Source: Desulforhabdus sp. TSK (lineage in GTDB: Bacteria > Desulfobacterota > Syntrophobacteria > Syntrophobacterales > Syntrophobacteraceae). Taken from it: a stretch of 64,000 nt of DNA. The position numbers were made by a program, and so were the translations under genes. The stretch spans positions 1-64,000 of the forward strand of contig NZ_BQXM01000007.1 of NCBI RefSeq assembly GCF_022836495.1. Reading direction: 5' to 3'. Shown one piece after another: positions 8,443 through 17,774 of this stretch (within the stretch, counting starts at the first letter, position 1; each line of letters opens with the position of its first letter). Below the pieces are notes generated by a model. That model was given only the letters and a program-made list of their open reading frames with translations. It was not told the origin of the DNA and ran no database searches.

Positions 8443-11112
8443 ATGAAGGACGAGAGGTTGGTCATAGAATTTTTGGAGCATGCGGGGTTTGCACGGGAGC
8501 GTGAGCCTGTCACCTTTGGGGTACCTTTTCCCCACGGCGTTCTTCAGTCGCCGTCTTCTGTTGCCGTCACAGACGGAGGCCAGCCCATTGCCACGGCAGC
8601 GACTCCCCTCGCCAGGTGGGAGGACGGCAGCATCAAATGGCTGCTCATCGATATGCAGGTTTCGTTGGCGGCCAATGAGAAGAAGCGCATCGAAATTCTG
8701 GTCCATTCGCCAGGGTCGAAATTTCAAGAGTCGGGTGAGGAGTCGCAGATCGGAAGACTCGATATAGAAGGAGAGGCAGGAAATATCTCCATTCACTGCG
8801 GTGAAGCGGAGCTTCACCTTGATCCGACTTCGTTCATGCCCTTCAGTCGAGTCCACGTCGGCGGATCACAGATCATTGAGTCGTCCCGCATTACGCTCCT
8901 CGACGCAGAGGGTAAGGGGTGGCATCCGCAGGTGCTGGACTGGCGTGTAGAACAGCGCAATCCGTTGAGAATGGTAGTGGCGTTTGAAGGGGCCTTTGCC
9001 AGTGGATCAGTTGTTCATCCGCTGCGATTCAAATCCCGGCTGCATTTTTATGCGGGAAAGGGAACAGTCCGCGTGGATTTCACCGCGTGGAACCCCAGGG
9101 CTGGCCGCCATGCGGGAGGAGTTTGGGACCTCGGCGACCCGAACTCCATTCTCTTCCGTAATTTGAGGCTGGAGTTAGGAGTTGCAGCCGGTTCTGATCA
9201 CGTCGGCTGTTACGCTCTCGATGTGGGGGGGCAGAAGCAAAGCGTAGTCGGGAATCTCTCCATCTACCAGGATTCCAGCGGTGGAGAAAACTGGCGATCC
9301 CACAACCATATCAACAAGGATGAAAAGATTCCTGTCACTTTCAGAGGCTACAGGGTGCTGAATGGAGAGCGTGTGCTGCAGCAAGGGCTGCGCGCCACGC
9401 CTTCTGTGGCCTTGCAGGGAGATGAGGTCTTCGCGGCGGCGAGCGTCAAGGGTTTCTGGCAAAACTTTCCAAAAGCTTTTGAAGCGTCTCAGAACCGTAT
9501 CAAAATAGGTCTCTTCCCCGAACGCTTTAACGACCTGTTCGAGCTGCAGGGCGGGGAACAGAAGACTCACACTCTTTATCTGCATGTGGGGCATGGGGCT
9601 GCGGATGTCGGGTGTCTGGACTGGATTCATGAACCGTTGCTGCCGTCGATAGATCCTGAATGGTACTTCAAATCGGGCGCATGTCCAAAGCTTGTTTCTT
9701 GGAACCGGGCTGCTGAGGAGGATGAAGGCTTTCAAGCCTATCAGCAACTCATCGATGTAGCAGTGAAGGGGGAACGATCCTTTTTTGCCCGCAGGGAGGT
9801 CATCGACGAGTACGGATGGCGGAATTTCGGCGATCTCTATGCGGACCATGAAGCTGCCTTTCACGAGGGCCCCAATGAGTTTGTGTCCCATTACAACAAC
9901 CAGTATGATGTCGTCAAAGGCGCACTGGTTCAATTCATGAGAACAGGTGAAGCATCCTGGCATCAGCTCGCTGTGGAGCTTGCGGACCACGTCCTGGATA
10001 TCGACATCTACCACACAGGCGAAGACAGGTACCAGTTCAATCACGGGATGTTCTGGCACACGGATCACTATCTGGATGCCGCAACGAGCTCTCACCGGTC
10101 GTCGTCACGCAAGCACCGCGAATGGAAAGACCCCAGGTTCGTCGGCGGAGGCCCGGCCTATGAGCACAATTACGCCACCGGATTGCTTTACCTATACTGG
10201 TTGACCGGCGAAGCGCGGTTCAAAGAAGGCGTTCTGGAGCTGGCGGATTACGTTGTTCGAGGACTGGAAGGACCGGATACTCTGGTTGAAGCGGGTCTCC
10301 TGGCAGCCAAGGAGCTGAGACGGGCACTCAAAGCGATATTGAATAGGGTTTCGGAGGGGGGGCTCACGCCCTATGGCTTCGAGGGGCCGGGGCGAGCCAC
10401 GGGGAACGCTTTGAATACGCTGCTGGATGGGTTTCTGGTCTCTGAGGATCGTCGCTACATGGACTGGGCTGAGCGGCTCATCAAGGACTGCGTCTCTCCG
10501 GAAGACGACATCGAAGCCAGGGATCTCCTGAATGCCGAGTACCGCTGGATGTACAACATCTTTTTGCAAGCCCTGGGGCGTTACCTGGATATCAAGAGGT
10601 CATCGGGACGCCTGGATAGATCCTTTTGGTATGGACGATCGGTGCTGCTGAAATACGCTGCATGGATGCTCGAACACGAGTATCCCTACCTGGAAAAACC
10701 CGAGATCCTGGAATTCCCCAACGAAACCTGGGCAGCCCAGGACATCCGAAAGGCCGATGTGCTGGCCCATGCAGCGCTGTACTCGCCCGAGCCGCTGCGC
10801 AGCAAGCTGCTCAGCAAGAGCCGATTCTTTTTCAGGATCAGCATCGATCAGGTGAAAGATTTCCCATCGCGGGAGCTCACTCGACCGATCGCCATACTCA
10901 TGTCAAACGGCATGGTTCATATGGATATCATCAGTTCCCTGGATTTTCCGGAAGCCGTGGCATCCAGAGACCTGAACTATGGGCCGGCTGGGATGGAAAC
11001 TCACACGGAAAGGCGTACACGGATCACTCCCCTGGCCCATCTGGCAAAAGTTTTGGGTAACACGTCTTTAAAGAAAGAGCTGCATTCCGCCAAGCTGCGG
11101 CTACAAATATAA
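8443..11112 (+). CDS. PcRGLX/YetA-like protein, possible polysaccharide lyase
   Basis: An 889-residue protein whose N-terminus (EPVTFGVPFPHGVL, then PLARWEDGSIKWLLIDMQV) matches the first domain of PcRGLX/YetA-like proteins, a family that includes exo-rhamnogalacturonan lyase. The middle part, rich in aromatic and His residues (FNHGMFWHTDHY, EHNYATGLLYLYWLTG), looks like an alpha/alpha-toroid of the kind used by many lyases and unsaturated glucuronyl hydrolases. No signal peptide is visible. It lies 90 bp before xrtA, so a role in trimming or turning over the exopolysaccharide made with the XrtA system is plausible. Activity is not established by sequence. Confidence 0.65.
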   Translation: MKDERLVIEFLEHAGFAREREPVTFGVPFPHGVLQSPSSVAVTDGGQPIATAATPLARWEDGSIKWLLIDMQVSLAANEKKRIEILVHSPGSKFQESGEESQIGRLDIEGEAGNISIHCGEAELHLDPTSFMPFSRVHVGGSQIIESSRITLLDAEGKGWHPQVLDWRVEQRNPLRMVVAFEGAFASGSVVHPLRFKSRLHFYAGKGTVRVDFTAWNPRAGRHAGGVWDLGDPNSILFRNLRLELGVAAGSDHVGCYALDVGGQKQSVVGNLSIYQDSSGGENWRSHNHINKDEKIPVTFRGYRVLNGERVLQQGLRATPSVALQGDEVFAAASVKGFWQNFPKAFEASQNRIKIGLFPERFNDLFELQGGEQKTHTLYLHVGHGAADVGCLDWIHEPLLPSIDPEWYFKSGACPKLVSWNRAAEEDEGFQAYQQLIDVAVKGERSFFARREVIDEYGWRNFGDLYADHEAAFHEGPNEFVSHYNNQYDVVKGALVQFMRTGEASWHQLAVELADHVLDIDIYHTGEDRYQFNHGMFWHTDHYLDAATSSHRSSSRKHREWKDPRFVGGGPAYEHNYATGLLYLYWLTGEARFKEGVLELADYVVRGLEGPDTLVEAGLLAAKELRRALKAILNRVSEGGLTPYGFEGPGRATGNALNTLLDGFLVSEDRRYMDWAERLIKDCVSPEDDIEARDLLNAEYRWMYNIFLQALGRYLDIKRSSGRLDRSFWYGRSVLLKYAAWMLEHEYPYLEKPEILEFPNETWAAQDIRKADVLAHAALYSPEPLRSKLLSKSRFFFRISIDQVKDFPSRELTRPIAILMSNGMVHMDIISSLDFPEAVASRDLNYGPAGMETHTERRTRITPLAHLAKVLGNTSLKKELHSAKLRLQI

Positions 11113-11201
11113 TTTAATATTTTGAATTTATTCATTGAAATCTTACCAGCCCTACTTTGGAGTTTTTTGGGCATCTTGAAACCCCTGGGGTATGATCATC
11201 T

Positions 11202-12104
11202 ATGGAAAGCAAGGTAGAAAACGGAAAGTTGCTCCAGGTGGAGCAGGAAAAAGATCATGGAATAGACTGGTCGCTGTTTGTTGTTGTGCTCATTCTCACG
11301 GCACTCGGTGTCTGCCTGTACTTCAGGGTTGTTGCCGAGATGGTGGAGGATTGGTCCAACGACCCCAACTATTCCCACGGGTTCTTAGTTCCCCTCTTTT
11401 CGGCTTATCTGGTATGGGAGCAACGGAGCCGATTGAAATCCATGAACTTCCATGGCTCCTGGCTCGGATTACCTGTCCTGCTCTTGGGGATAGGCATGCT
11501 GATTCTTGGCGAAATAGGGGCTGAATACCTTACAACACGAACCTCGCTGATTGTTATGCTGAGCGGGCTCGTGCTGTTCAACCTCGGCGTTCAAGCTTTC
11601 AAGCTCTGGTCCTTCCCCCTGTTCTTCCTGGTGTTCATGATCCCACTGCCGGTCATTCTTTTCAACGCCATCACTTTCCCCCTCCAGAACCTGGCCGCGC
11701 AGAACGCCGCCTGGGCATTGGACCTGCTGGGGGTTCCCGTCCTGCTCGACGGCAATGTGCTGCACCTGAGCCACTACAGCCTGGGAGTAACGGAAGCCTG
11801 CAGCGGCATCCGATCTCTGGTGTCCCTCTTGATGATCGCCGTCGTCTGGGGATACTTTGCCTTCAAATCCATAGGCCCCCGCCTGCTTCTGGCCATCGCC
11901 GCCGTTCCCATCACCATAGCCGCCAATTCCGTTCGGGTGATCGTCACGGGACTCATCGTGCAGTATCTCGGGCTTCAATACGCCGAAGGCTTTTACCACA
12001 CCCTTTTAGGCTGGCTGATCTTTCTGGTGGCTTTCATTGGATTGGCATGCGTTCATGCGCTGATTGCGTTGGGGCAGCGTTTCAGGCAAAGGGAGGCGGG
12101 CTGA
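11202..12104 (+). CDS. xrtA: Exosortase XrtA (EpsH)
   Basis: A 300-residue polytopic membrane protein with the exosortase signature: Cys200 in TEACSGIRSL, Arg245 in ANSVRVIVTG and His266 in EGFYHTLLGW form the expected Cys-Arg-His active site. NYSHGFLVPLFSAYLVW near residue 57 is the typical early motif. XrtA recognises C-terminal PEP-CTERM signals of exported proteins, cleaves them and is thought to pass them on for envelope attachment. A substrate with such a signal is encoded at 24500. The next gene, epsI, starts on the last base of the stop codon. Subtype XrtA is supported by the nearby PrsT, PrsK and PrsR. Confidence 0.92.
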   Translation: MESKVENGKLLQVEQEKDHGIDWSLFVVVLILTALGVCLYFRVVAEMVEDWSNDPNYSHGFLVPLFSAYLVWEQRSRLKSMNFHGSWLGLPVLLLGIGMLILGEIGAEYLTTRTSLIVMLSGLVLFNLGVQAFKLWSFPLFFLVFMIPLPVILFNAITFPLQNLAAQNAAWALDLLGVPVLLDGNVLHLSHYSLGVTEACSGIRSLVSLLMIAVVWGYFAFKSIGPRLLLAIAAVPITIAANSVRVIVTGLIVQYLGLQYAEGFYHTLLGWLIFLVAFIGLACVHALIALGQRFRQREAG

Positions 12105-12742
12105 TGCAGAAATATCGTCTGATGGTATCCTGCGGTCTCCTCCTGGCCACGTTTCTCTTCCTTCAGGCCAGGTCTCATGGCGATCTTGCGCCTGCCAACA
12201 AGCCACTCCGCGATTTTCCCTCAACCATTGCCGGGTGGCAGGCGCGTGAGTTTTCTCCCTTCGACTACAAGTCTCTCGATATCCTTAAGTTGAACGACTA
12301 CACCAATCTGCACTTTGTGGGGCCGCAGGGCCAAAGTCTCTGGCTGTACATCGGCTACTGGAATTCCCAACGCAAGGGCGCCCAAATCCACTCGCCGAAA
12401 AACTGCCTGCCCGGCAGTGGGTGGGAACCGGTCGAGGATTCGAAGATCACGGTGCCGCTCGCTCCACCCTACTCGCCCATTACCATCAACAGCTACCTCC
12501 TCCAAAAGGATCGTGAACAGCAGCTCGCCCTGTATTGGTACCAGTCTCGAGGAATCGTCAACGCAGCGGAGCTCTCGGCGAAAATCCAAATGGTGAAAAA
12601 CTCCCTTCTCTACAACCGCAGCGACGGGGCCATCGTTCGCGTCATCAGCCCGGTACATGGAAGCGTTGCCGAGACGAAGGAAATGCTGGTGCGCTACGTG
12701 CAAGGGCTTTATCCGGTGCTTTTGGAATTTCTCCCGCAGTAG
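12104..12742 (+). CDS. epsI: EpsI family exosortase-associated protein
   Basis: A 212-residue protein with an N-terminal signal anchor (LMVSCGLLLATFLFLQA). The domain that follows is typical of EpsI: PLRDFPSTIAGWQ, then LWLYIGYWNSQRKGAQIHSP with NCLPGSGW. In many genomes this domain is fused to the C-terminus of the exosortase; here it is a separate gene starting one base into the xrtA stop codon, so the two are surely co-translated. EpsI was first named in methanolan synthesis and is thought to act in the periplasm alongside the exosortase. The start at 12104 is preferred over an upstream in-frame codon because of this coupling. Confidence 0.88.
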   Translation: MQKYRLMVSCGLLLATFLFLQARSHGDLAPANKPLRDFPSTIAGWQAREFSPFDYKSLDILKLNDYTNLHFVGPQGQSLWLYIGYWNSQRKGAQIHSPKNCLPGSGWEPVEDSKITVPLAPPYSPITINSYLLQKDREQQLALYWYQSRGIVNAAELSAKIQMVKNSLLYNRSDGAIVRVISPVHGSVAETKEMLVRYVQGLYPVLLEFLPQ

Positions 12743-12780
12743 GTGCTGCAATTGATTTTTTTTATTAATTGATTTTTTTT

Positions 12781-12868
12781 AACCACGAAGAGCACGAAGG
12801 ACACGAAGAAAAACGATACATTCATACGGATCCTTTTTCTTCGTGTCCTTCGTGCTCTTCGTGGTTTA
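12781..12868. repeat. 9-mer-arm palindrome (NNCACGAAG family)
   Basis: Each arm is three 9-mers of form NNCACGAAG with first bases AC, AG, GA; the right arm is the exact reverse complement of the left. About 30 bases lie between. This is the cleanest copy of the family in the window. Confidence 0.9.
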
Positions 12869-12922
12869 TCAAAAGATTTCATTGGAGTCTCACACTCCCT
12901 GACAGAAAGGAGATCATACCTC

Positions 12923-15097
12923 ATGCAACAACGTATCTGTCGCCTTATTCTTTTTTTCGTTCTTGTCGGCGTTGCCGTCTCCGGCTGCGGTTGGTCGAGC
13001 GAAGCCAAGAAGGCCCGGTATCTCAAGAGCGGAGACAGTTATTTCACCGAGCAGAAGTACAAGGAAGCCGTCATCGAGTACAAGAACGTGCTCAGAATCG
13101 ATCCGAAGAACGCTCATGCCACGGCACGGCTCGGACTGTCGCACTTCGCACTCGGTGAAATGGAGCAGGCCTACAGGCTCCTCACCCAGGCCAAGGAGCT
13201 TGACCCGGCAAATGGAGACGTAAGACTCAAGCTGGGAATGATCGATCTCCTGGGGCGCAAGCCCGACGAAGCACGCCAGGAAGCCGAGTTCGTCCTGGAA
13301 AAGGACCCGAAGAGTCTCGATGCGCTGCTCCTGTTTGCCGGAGCGTCCAACACTCCCGAAGAGCTGGACGCCTCGATCGAGAAGCTTCAAGCCGCCATGA
13401 AGGACCACGGCGACAGCCCGAAGTTCAACCTGGGGCTGGGCATGCTCTACGTACGCAAAGGCGACCTCGGCAATGCCGAAAAGTACTTCAAACAGGCCGC
13501 CTCACAGGACCCCAAATCGGCCGAAGCCCACACGGCCCTAGGGAACCTGTATATCGCGAAACGGGATGCCGAGCAGGCTGAGGCGGAATTCAAAACTGCT
13601 GCCGAGCTCGCCGCCGTTGGCTCCCCCGAGCGGATACGCCTGGCCGACTTCTACCTGCTCGTCAACAAGCCCGCTGAAGCAAAACAGATACTCACCGAAT
13701 CCACGGAAAAAGCACCAGACTTTCTCCCGGCATGGCGCCGAATGGCTCAGATCGCCTTTGCACAGGGCAACTACGATGAGGTCATGAAATATCTTGACCC
13801 GATACTCAAGAAGGAGGCCAATGATATCGACGCCAGGCTGCTCCAGGGAAGGGTCTATCTGGCCAAAAACCAGACGGCGGAGGCTGTGCAGACGTTTCAG
13901 GACATCGTCAAGCTGAATCCCGGTGTTCCTCAAGCCCGCACTCTCCTCGCCCAGGCACAGCTCCAGGCCGGCGACGTGCTCAGGGCCAAAGCGGAGCTCA
14001 AAGAGGCCCTCAACGCAGATCCCAACTTTACGGAAGCCACCCTGCGCCTTGCAGAGCTCGATATCCAGACGGGCTCCTACCCCGCCGCCATTGAAGCTCT
14101 CAACAAAGTCCTCGCCAAGCAGCCCAAACTGGCGGCCGCCCATATGCTCCTGGGCGCAGCCTATGTCGGACAGGAAGATCTGGACAAGGCGGAAGCGGCT
14201 CTGCGCGAGGCCGTTGCAGCGGCACCCAAGGATCCGAAGATGCTGCTGTTTCTGGGCCGGGTTCTGAATCGACAGGGAAAGAAGGCCGAAGCAAAAAAAC
14301 AGTTCGAGGCTGCGGTGGTGATGGCGCCGGCATTCGTCGACCCGCTGACAGAACTGATCGCCATGGACTTCGCGGACAAGAAGCCCGACGCCGCGCTGGA
14401 GCGCGTCAAGTTCCAGCTTTCGCTCGCTCCCAGCTCCGCCCCTCTCCATTTCATTTTGGGCCGGGTGTATATGATGAAGGGCGACACGGCCAATGCCGAA
14501 GCGACCTTCATGAAAACTATCGAAATGGACCCAAACCTGGCCGACGCCTACTTCGCCCTGGGACAGATCTATGCAGCCACGGGCAGAGACGACGAAGCCA
14601 TCGCACGCTTTGAGGAAGCGTTTGCCAAAAACCCCAAGAACGTCAGTGCCCTCATGATCACCGGCATCATTCATCAGCGCAGGGAAAACCTGGCGAAGGC
14701 TCAGGAAGCATACGAAAAGATTCTTTCCATCAACCCCGATTTTGTGCCTGCCGCCAACAACCTGGCTTACCTCTACACCATGACTGGTGGAGACATGGAC
14801 AAGGCGGTTGCCCTGGCAACAAAGGCCCATGAAGCCGCCCCCGAAGACGCCAGTATTTCAGACACGCTGGCATGGACGCTCTATCACAAGGGCGACTACC
14901 AACGAGCCTTGGAATATGCCAAAGAGAGCGCGGACAAATTGCAGGACAATCAGGAAGTGCAGTATCATCTCGGGATGATCTACTACAAGCTCCAGCGTAA
15001 TAACGAGGCGAAGCAGGCGCTGACCCGCGCAATGAAGGGGGAGGCACAGTTTACCGGTAAGGATGAGGCCAAGCGTGTCCTGGAAACGATCAAGTAA
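12923..15097 (+). CDS. prsT: XrtA/PEP-CTERM system TPR lipoprotein PrsT
   Basis: A 724-residue lipoprotein: a signal peptide ends in a lipobox VSGC at about residue 21, then tetratricopeptide repeats run to the C-terminus (AHATARLGLSHFALGEMEQA, SAEAHTALGNLYIAKRDAEQ and many more). Length, lipobox and repeat content match the PEP-CTERM-associated TPR lipoprotein PrsT that accompanies XrtA. It is expected on the periplasmic face of a membrane, acting as scaffold for export or assembly of exopolysaccharide and sorted proteins. It starts 180 bp after epsI, across a palindromic repeat, with AGAAAGGAG upstream. Confidence 0.88.
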   Translation: MQQRICRLILFFVLVGVAVSGCGWSSEAKKARYLKSGDSYFTEQKYKEAVIEYKNVLRIDPKNAHATARLGLSHFALGEMEQAYRLLTQAKELDPANGDVRLKLGMIDLLGRKPDEARQEAEFVLEKDPKSLDALLLFAGASNTPEELDASIEKLQAAMKDHGDSPKFNLGLGMLYVRKGDLGNAEKYFKQAASQDPKSAEAHTALGNLYIAKRDAEQAEAEFKTAAELAAVGSPERIRLADFYLLVNKPAEAKQILTESTEKAPDFLPAWRRMAQIAFAQGNYDEVMKYLDPILKKEANDIDARLLQGRVYLAKNQTAEAVQTFQDIVKLNPGVPQARTLLAQAQLQAGDVLRAKAELKEALNADPNFTEATLRLAELDIQTGSYPAAIEALNKVLAKQPKLAAAHMLLGAAYVGQEDLDKAEAALREAVAAAPKDPKMLLFLGRVLNRQGKKAEAKKQFEAAVVMAPAFVDPLTELIAMDFADKKPDAALERVKFQLSLAPSSAPLHFILGRVYMMKGDTANAEATFMKTIEMDPNLADAYFALGQIYAATGRDDEAIARFEEAFAKNPKNVSALMITGIIHQRRENLAKAQEAYEKILSINPDFVPAANNLAYLYTMTGGDMDKAVALATKAHEAAPEDASISDTLAWTLYHKGDYQRALEYAKESADKLQDNQEVQYHLGMIYYKLQRNNEAKQALTRAMKGEAQFTGKDEAKRVLETIK

Positions 15098-15117
15098 AGA
15101 TCGAATAACTATTATAG

Positions 15118-15156
15118 GACGCTGAAAACGCTGGCAGGCGCAGACTGACGCTGACA
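15118..15156. repeat. GACGCTGA-type repeat, single degenerate arm
   Basis: GGACGCTGAAAACGCTGGC followed by GACGCTGACA resembles the palindrome at 42604-42702 but lacks a clear second arm. It lies just after prsT. Confidence 0.55.
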
Positions 15157-15184
15157 AGGGCAAATAAGAGCTGGAGACAGGAAA

Positions 15185-15327
15185 TATACACCAAACGGGT
15201 GAGATCTTGACTTATTGATCATCCTGTAGGAGCGGCTTCCAGCCGCGACGGAAAAAGCCGGCTCCCCATAAAATCGCGGCTGGAAGCCGCTCCTACAAAT
15301 CTCAAGATTCGAACCGTTCGCAGTATA
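15185..15327. repeat. 143-bp element with terminal inverted repeats, copy 1
   Basis: The outer ends (TATACACCAAACGGG... and ...CCGTTCGCAGTATA) are inverted repeats, and the centre is the GTAGGAGCGGCTTCCAGC hairpin at 15225-15297. The same layout recurs at 31684, 34417 and 54128. Confidence 0.8.
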
Positions 15328-15330
15328 CGC

Positions 15331-16905
15331 TCAATGCTGTTCCGCCATCCATTGGGCCCATGACGGGTAGTCGGCTCCGAAATCCTCACCAGTGATTGAT
15401 GTAAGAGCCTTTGCAGCGCTGACACGCACTGCGGCATTGTCGTCCTTGAGGGTTTCTATGAGAGGCTTCAAGGCCTGGAGTGTTTTGATTACACCCAATA
15501 CGCGTGCTGCGCAGGCCCTGACCTCGGGGCTCTCGTCGTTCAGGGCTCCGATCACGGCTTGGGCCACTCCTTCACCTTGGCATTTGACCAAGGCCTCTAC
15601 CGCATGTTTTCGAACGCGCGCATCCGAGTCCTGCAGCTTGGGAATCAACAGCCTGGGAGCATCGGAGCGCGCGATGGAGGCCAGCGCCAGTGCGGCATAA
15701 CGGCGCACCTCCCCATCCTCGTCCATCAAGGCAAGACGCATGACCCCATCCACTGCCTGAGGATCATTCAGCTTTTCCAGCAGGGTCAGGGTATTGAGAT
15801 TTACGGCGGGATTCGGCTCCCCGAGAAAGGATAGCAGTGCAGTCATAAGCTCGCTCTCCGACTTCATCGACTGCACGGCGTTCCATGCCTCTCGGCGGAC
15901 ACTCTCCTGCCCATCCCCCACGGCCGCATCCATGAGGGGCTGGGCGGCTACCGGATTTTTCAGCTTGCCCAAGGCCTCAGCTGCACTGATGCGAACCAGT
16001 GTCTCCTCATCCTTGAGCAACCCAATCAGCGAGGGAACAGCCTTGTTCTCCCCCATGTTGCCCAAGGCAGTCGCGCACTTCATCCTCACCTCCCAATCCT
16101 CGTCTTTCAAACCATTCACAAGGGCCGATGCCACCTTTGGACCGGTCCTTCTTCCCAAAGCCTCGGTCGCACTCCGCCGTACTTCCCGATTTTGGTCTCC
16201 CAGCGCGGCAAGCAAATAATGCGTCGTCCGAGCATCATCGATGGCTCCCAGCACGCTGGTTGCCCGCCGCCGCAGTGCGTCATCCCGGCTTGATGAGGCG
16301 AAGGCGATCAACGGTTCCACGATGGACGTATCGTGGATTTCGGCGAGTGCCTGGAGGGCATTGCTCCGAACCGCCGGGGCTTCCTCCTTGAGGCCGGCCA
16401 TCAGGAGGGCCGCACACTCGGCCCGGTCGCTGACAACCTTCAAGGCCTCGATCGCCTGGTCCCGGACCGGCTCCTCCCCGTCCCGAAGGGCAGTGGACAC
16501 GAGAGGCTTCACGGCTCGCGGGTCTTTGAATCTCTTGAGAGCATCCGCTGCTCGCATGCGGATCACTCCACTGGGGTCCGCCAGGAGTCCTATCAGAGGT
16601 TCGACAGCACGGGAATCCTCTATCCTGGCCAAGGCTACTATGGCCTGTTCCCGCACGCTCTCGTTTTCATCGGACTTCGCCGTAACAATCAAGGGCTCGA
16701 CGGCAGCTTCGCTTCTCATGTTTCCAAGCGCCCACGCAGCACGTCCGCGGATATCCCAGTTCTCATGCTTCAGCGCTGCGATGACTCTCTGTGTCTGGGG
16801 ATCTACGCTTCTGCCAGTCTGAGCATGTAGCGTTCCTCCCAGGCATGAGAAATGGGAAATGAACGATAGTATGGCAATCGATAGAGCCAGGAACGACTTA
16901 TTCAT
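15331..16905 (-). CDS. Exported HEAT-repeat (PBS-lyase-type) protein
   Basis: The start at 16905 gives a signal peptide (MNKSFLALSIAILSFISHF), with AAGGAG about 12 bases upstream; a longer frame to 16980 has no better site. After the leader come about fifteen tandem 31-residue HEAT-like repeats of the form VEPLI..L.D....VR..AA.AL, as in phycobilisome-lyase-type HEAT proteins, making an all-helical solenoid for protein binding. No catalytic domain is present. It faces prsT, convergent across the 143-bp repeat, within the PEP-CTERM region, so a periplasmic scaffold function is possible. Its partner is unknown. Confidence 0.8.
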   Translation of the reverse strand: MNKSFLALSIAILSFISHFSCLGGTLHAQTGRSVDPQTQRVIAALKHENWDIRGRAAWALGNMRSEAAVEPLIVTAKSDENESVREQAIVALARIEDSRAVEPLIGLLADPSGVIRMRAADALKRFKDPRAVKPLVSTALRDGEEPVRDQAIEALKVVSDRAECAALLMAGLKEEAPAVRSNALQALAEIHDTSIVEPLIAFASSSRDDALRRRATSVLGAIDDARTTHYLLAALGDQNREVRRSATEALGRRTGPKVASALVNGLKDEDWEVRMKCATALGNMGENKAVPSLIGLLKDEETLVRISAAEALGKLKNPVAAQPLMDAAVGDGQESVRREAWNAVQSMKSESELMTALLSFLGEPNPAVNLNTLTLLEKLNDPQAVDGVMRLALMDEDGEVRRYAALALASIARSDAPRLLIPKLQDSDARVRKHAVEALVKCQGEGVAQAVIGALNDESPEVRACAARVLGVIKTLQALKPLIETLKDDNAAVRVSAAKALTSITGEDFGADYPSWAQWMAEQH

Positions 16906-16973
16906 GGAATGCGGAATCTCCTTCCGAGGGATGATTTCTGGTAAGTATTCTGGGGAGCGATGGTATTCTTTAT

Positions 16974-17046
16974 AAACCACGAACGGATCAAGGGAAAAGA
17001 CTGTATTTGATTCAATTTTAAATTTCTCTTCGTGCCCTTCGCGGTT
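16974..17046. repeat. Degenerate 9-mer-arm palindrome
   Basis: ATAAACCACGAACGG on the left and CTTCGTGCCCTTCGCGGTT on the right are decayed arms of the NNCACGAAG family, lying directly upstream of the HEAT-repeat gene. Confidence 0.5.
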
Positions 17047-17090
17047 CAGTCTTTTACATAGGTCAGTTCTACCTTTACGATTCTTTCATA

Positions 17091-17119
17091 AACCACGATG
17101 AGCACGAAAGACACGAAGG
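17091..17119 (+). repeat. Single 9-mer arm before the Uma2 gene
   Basis: Three units ACCACGATG, AGCACGAAA and GACACGAAG, with point changes from the family consensus, in the same orientation as the arm at 17775. The Uma2 gene lies between them. Confidence 0.7.
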
Positions 17120-17169
17120 AAAATCAACAAGCATCTCGATCGATTTTTTCTTCTTTCCAGGAGGATCTT

Positions 17170-17745
17170 ATGCCTCTCCTTCAAAAAGATGAAGGGCAAA
17201 AATATACTTATGCAGACACCCTTTCCTGGCCGAATAAAGAGCGTTGGGAGCTCATCGACGGCCGCCCCTACGACATGACGCCGGCGCCGACAACGAGGCA
17301 TCAACAGATCGCCGCCCGCTTTTATACCCGCCTGGAAGCCTGTCTCGAGGGGAAATCGTGCGTTCCTTTCATCGCTCCAACGGATGTGGTTTTGTCTCAG
17401 CATGATGTGGTCCAGCCGGACCTCTTCGTTGTCTGCGATGGAACAAAGATTACGAAGGCAAATATCCAGGGAGTGCCGGATGTCGTTGTGGAAGTTATGT
17501 CACCGGCTACAGCGTTGAAGGACCGCAGGGAAAAGAAGGCGCTCTATGAGAGATTCGGCGTGCGGGAATACCTTTTGATCGACCCCGACGGAGAATATGT
17601 AGAACGTTTTATCCGTCAAGAGGACGGACTGTTCGGCAAAGGAGAGATCTTTTCTCCCCGGGACGGGCTTGTGCTTCATGCAATCCCGGAAGTGACCATC
17701 AACCTTTGGGAAGTGTTTCAAGTGGGAAAAACGGAAGACGCTTGA
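17170..17745 (+). CDS. Uma2 family endonuclease (DUF820)
   Basis: The start at 17170 follows CCAGGAGGATCTT; an upstream in-frame ATG at 17098 lies inside a repeat arm and is unlikely. The 191-residue protein has the Uma2 pattern: YELIDG-like WELIDGRPY, then PDLFVVCD, then a VVVEVMSPATALKDRREKK block and YLLIDP. The Asp and Glu-x-x-Ser residues form a PD-(D/E)XK-type nuclease core. Such genes are common, often multicopy, and mostly uncharacterised. It is flanked by directly repeated 9-mer arms at 17091 and 17775 and adjoins a second nuclease-fold gene. Confidence 0.85.
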   Translation: MPLLQKDEGQKYTYADTLSWPNKERWELIDGRPYDMTPAPTTRHQQIAARFYTRLEACLEGKSCVPFIAPTDVVLSQHDVVQPDLFVVCDGTKITKANIQGVPDVVVEVMSPATALKDRREKKALYERFGVREYLLIDPDGEYVERFIRQEDGLFGKGEIFSPRDGLVLHAIPEVTINLWEVFQVGKTEDA

Positions 17746-17774
17746 TTCTTTGTGCGTATCCTGCGCGATTCTTT

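Noticed and set aside
12709-13026. Frame encoding His/Glu-rich peptides across the 9-mer palindrome
   Set aside because: The peptide is just the repeat translated; it has no ribosome site and runs into prsT on the other strand.
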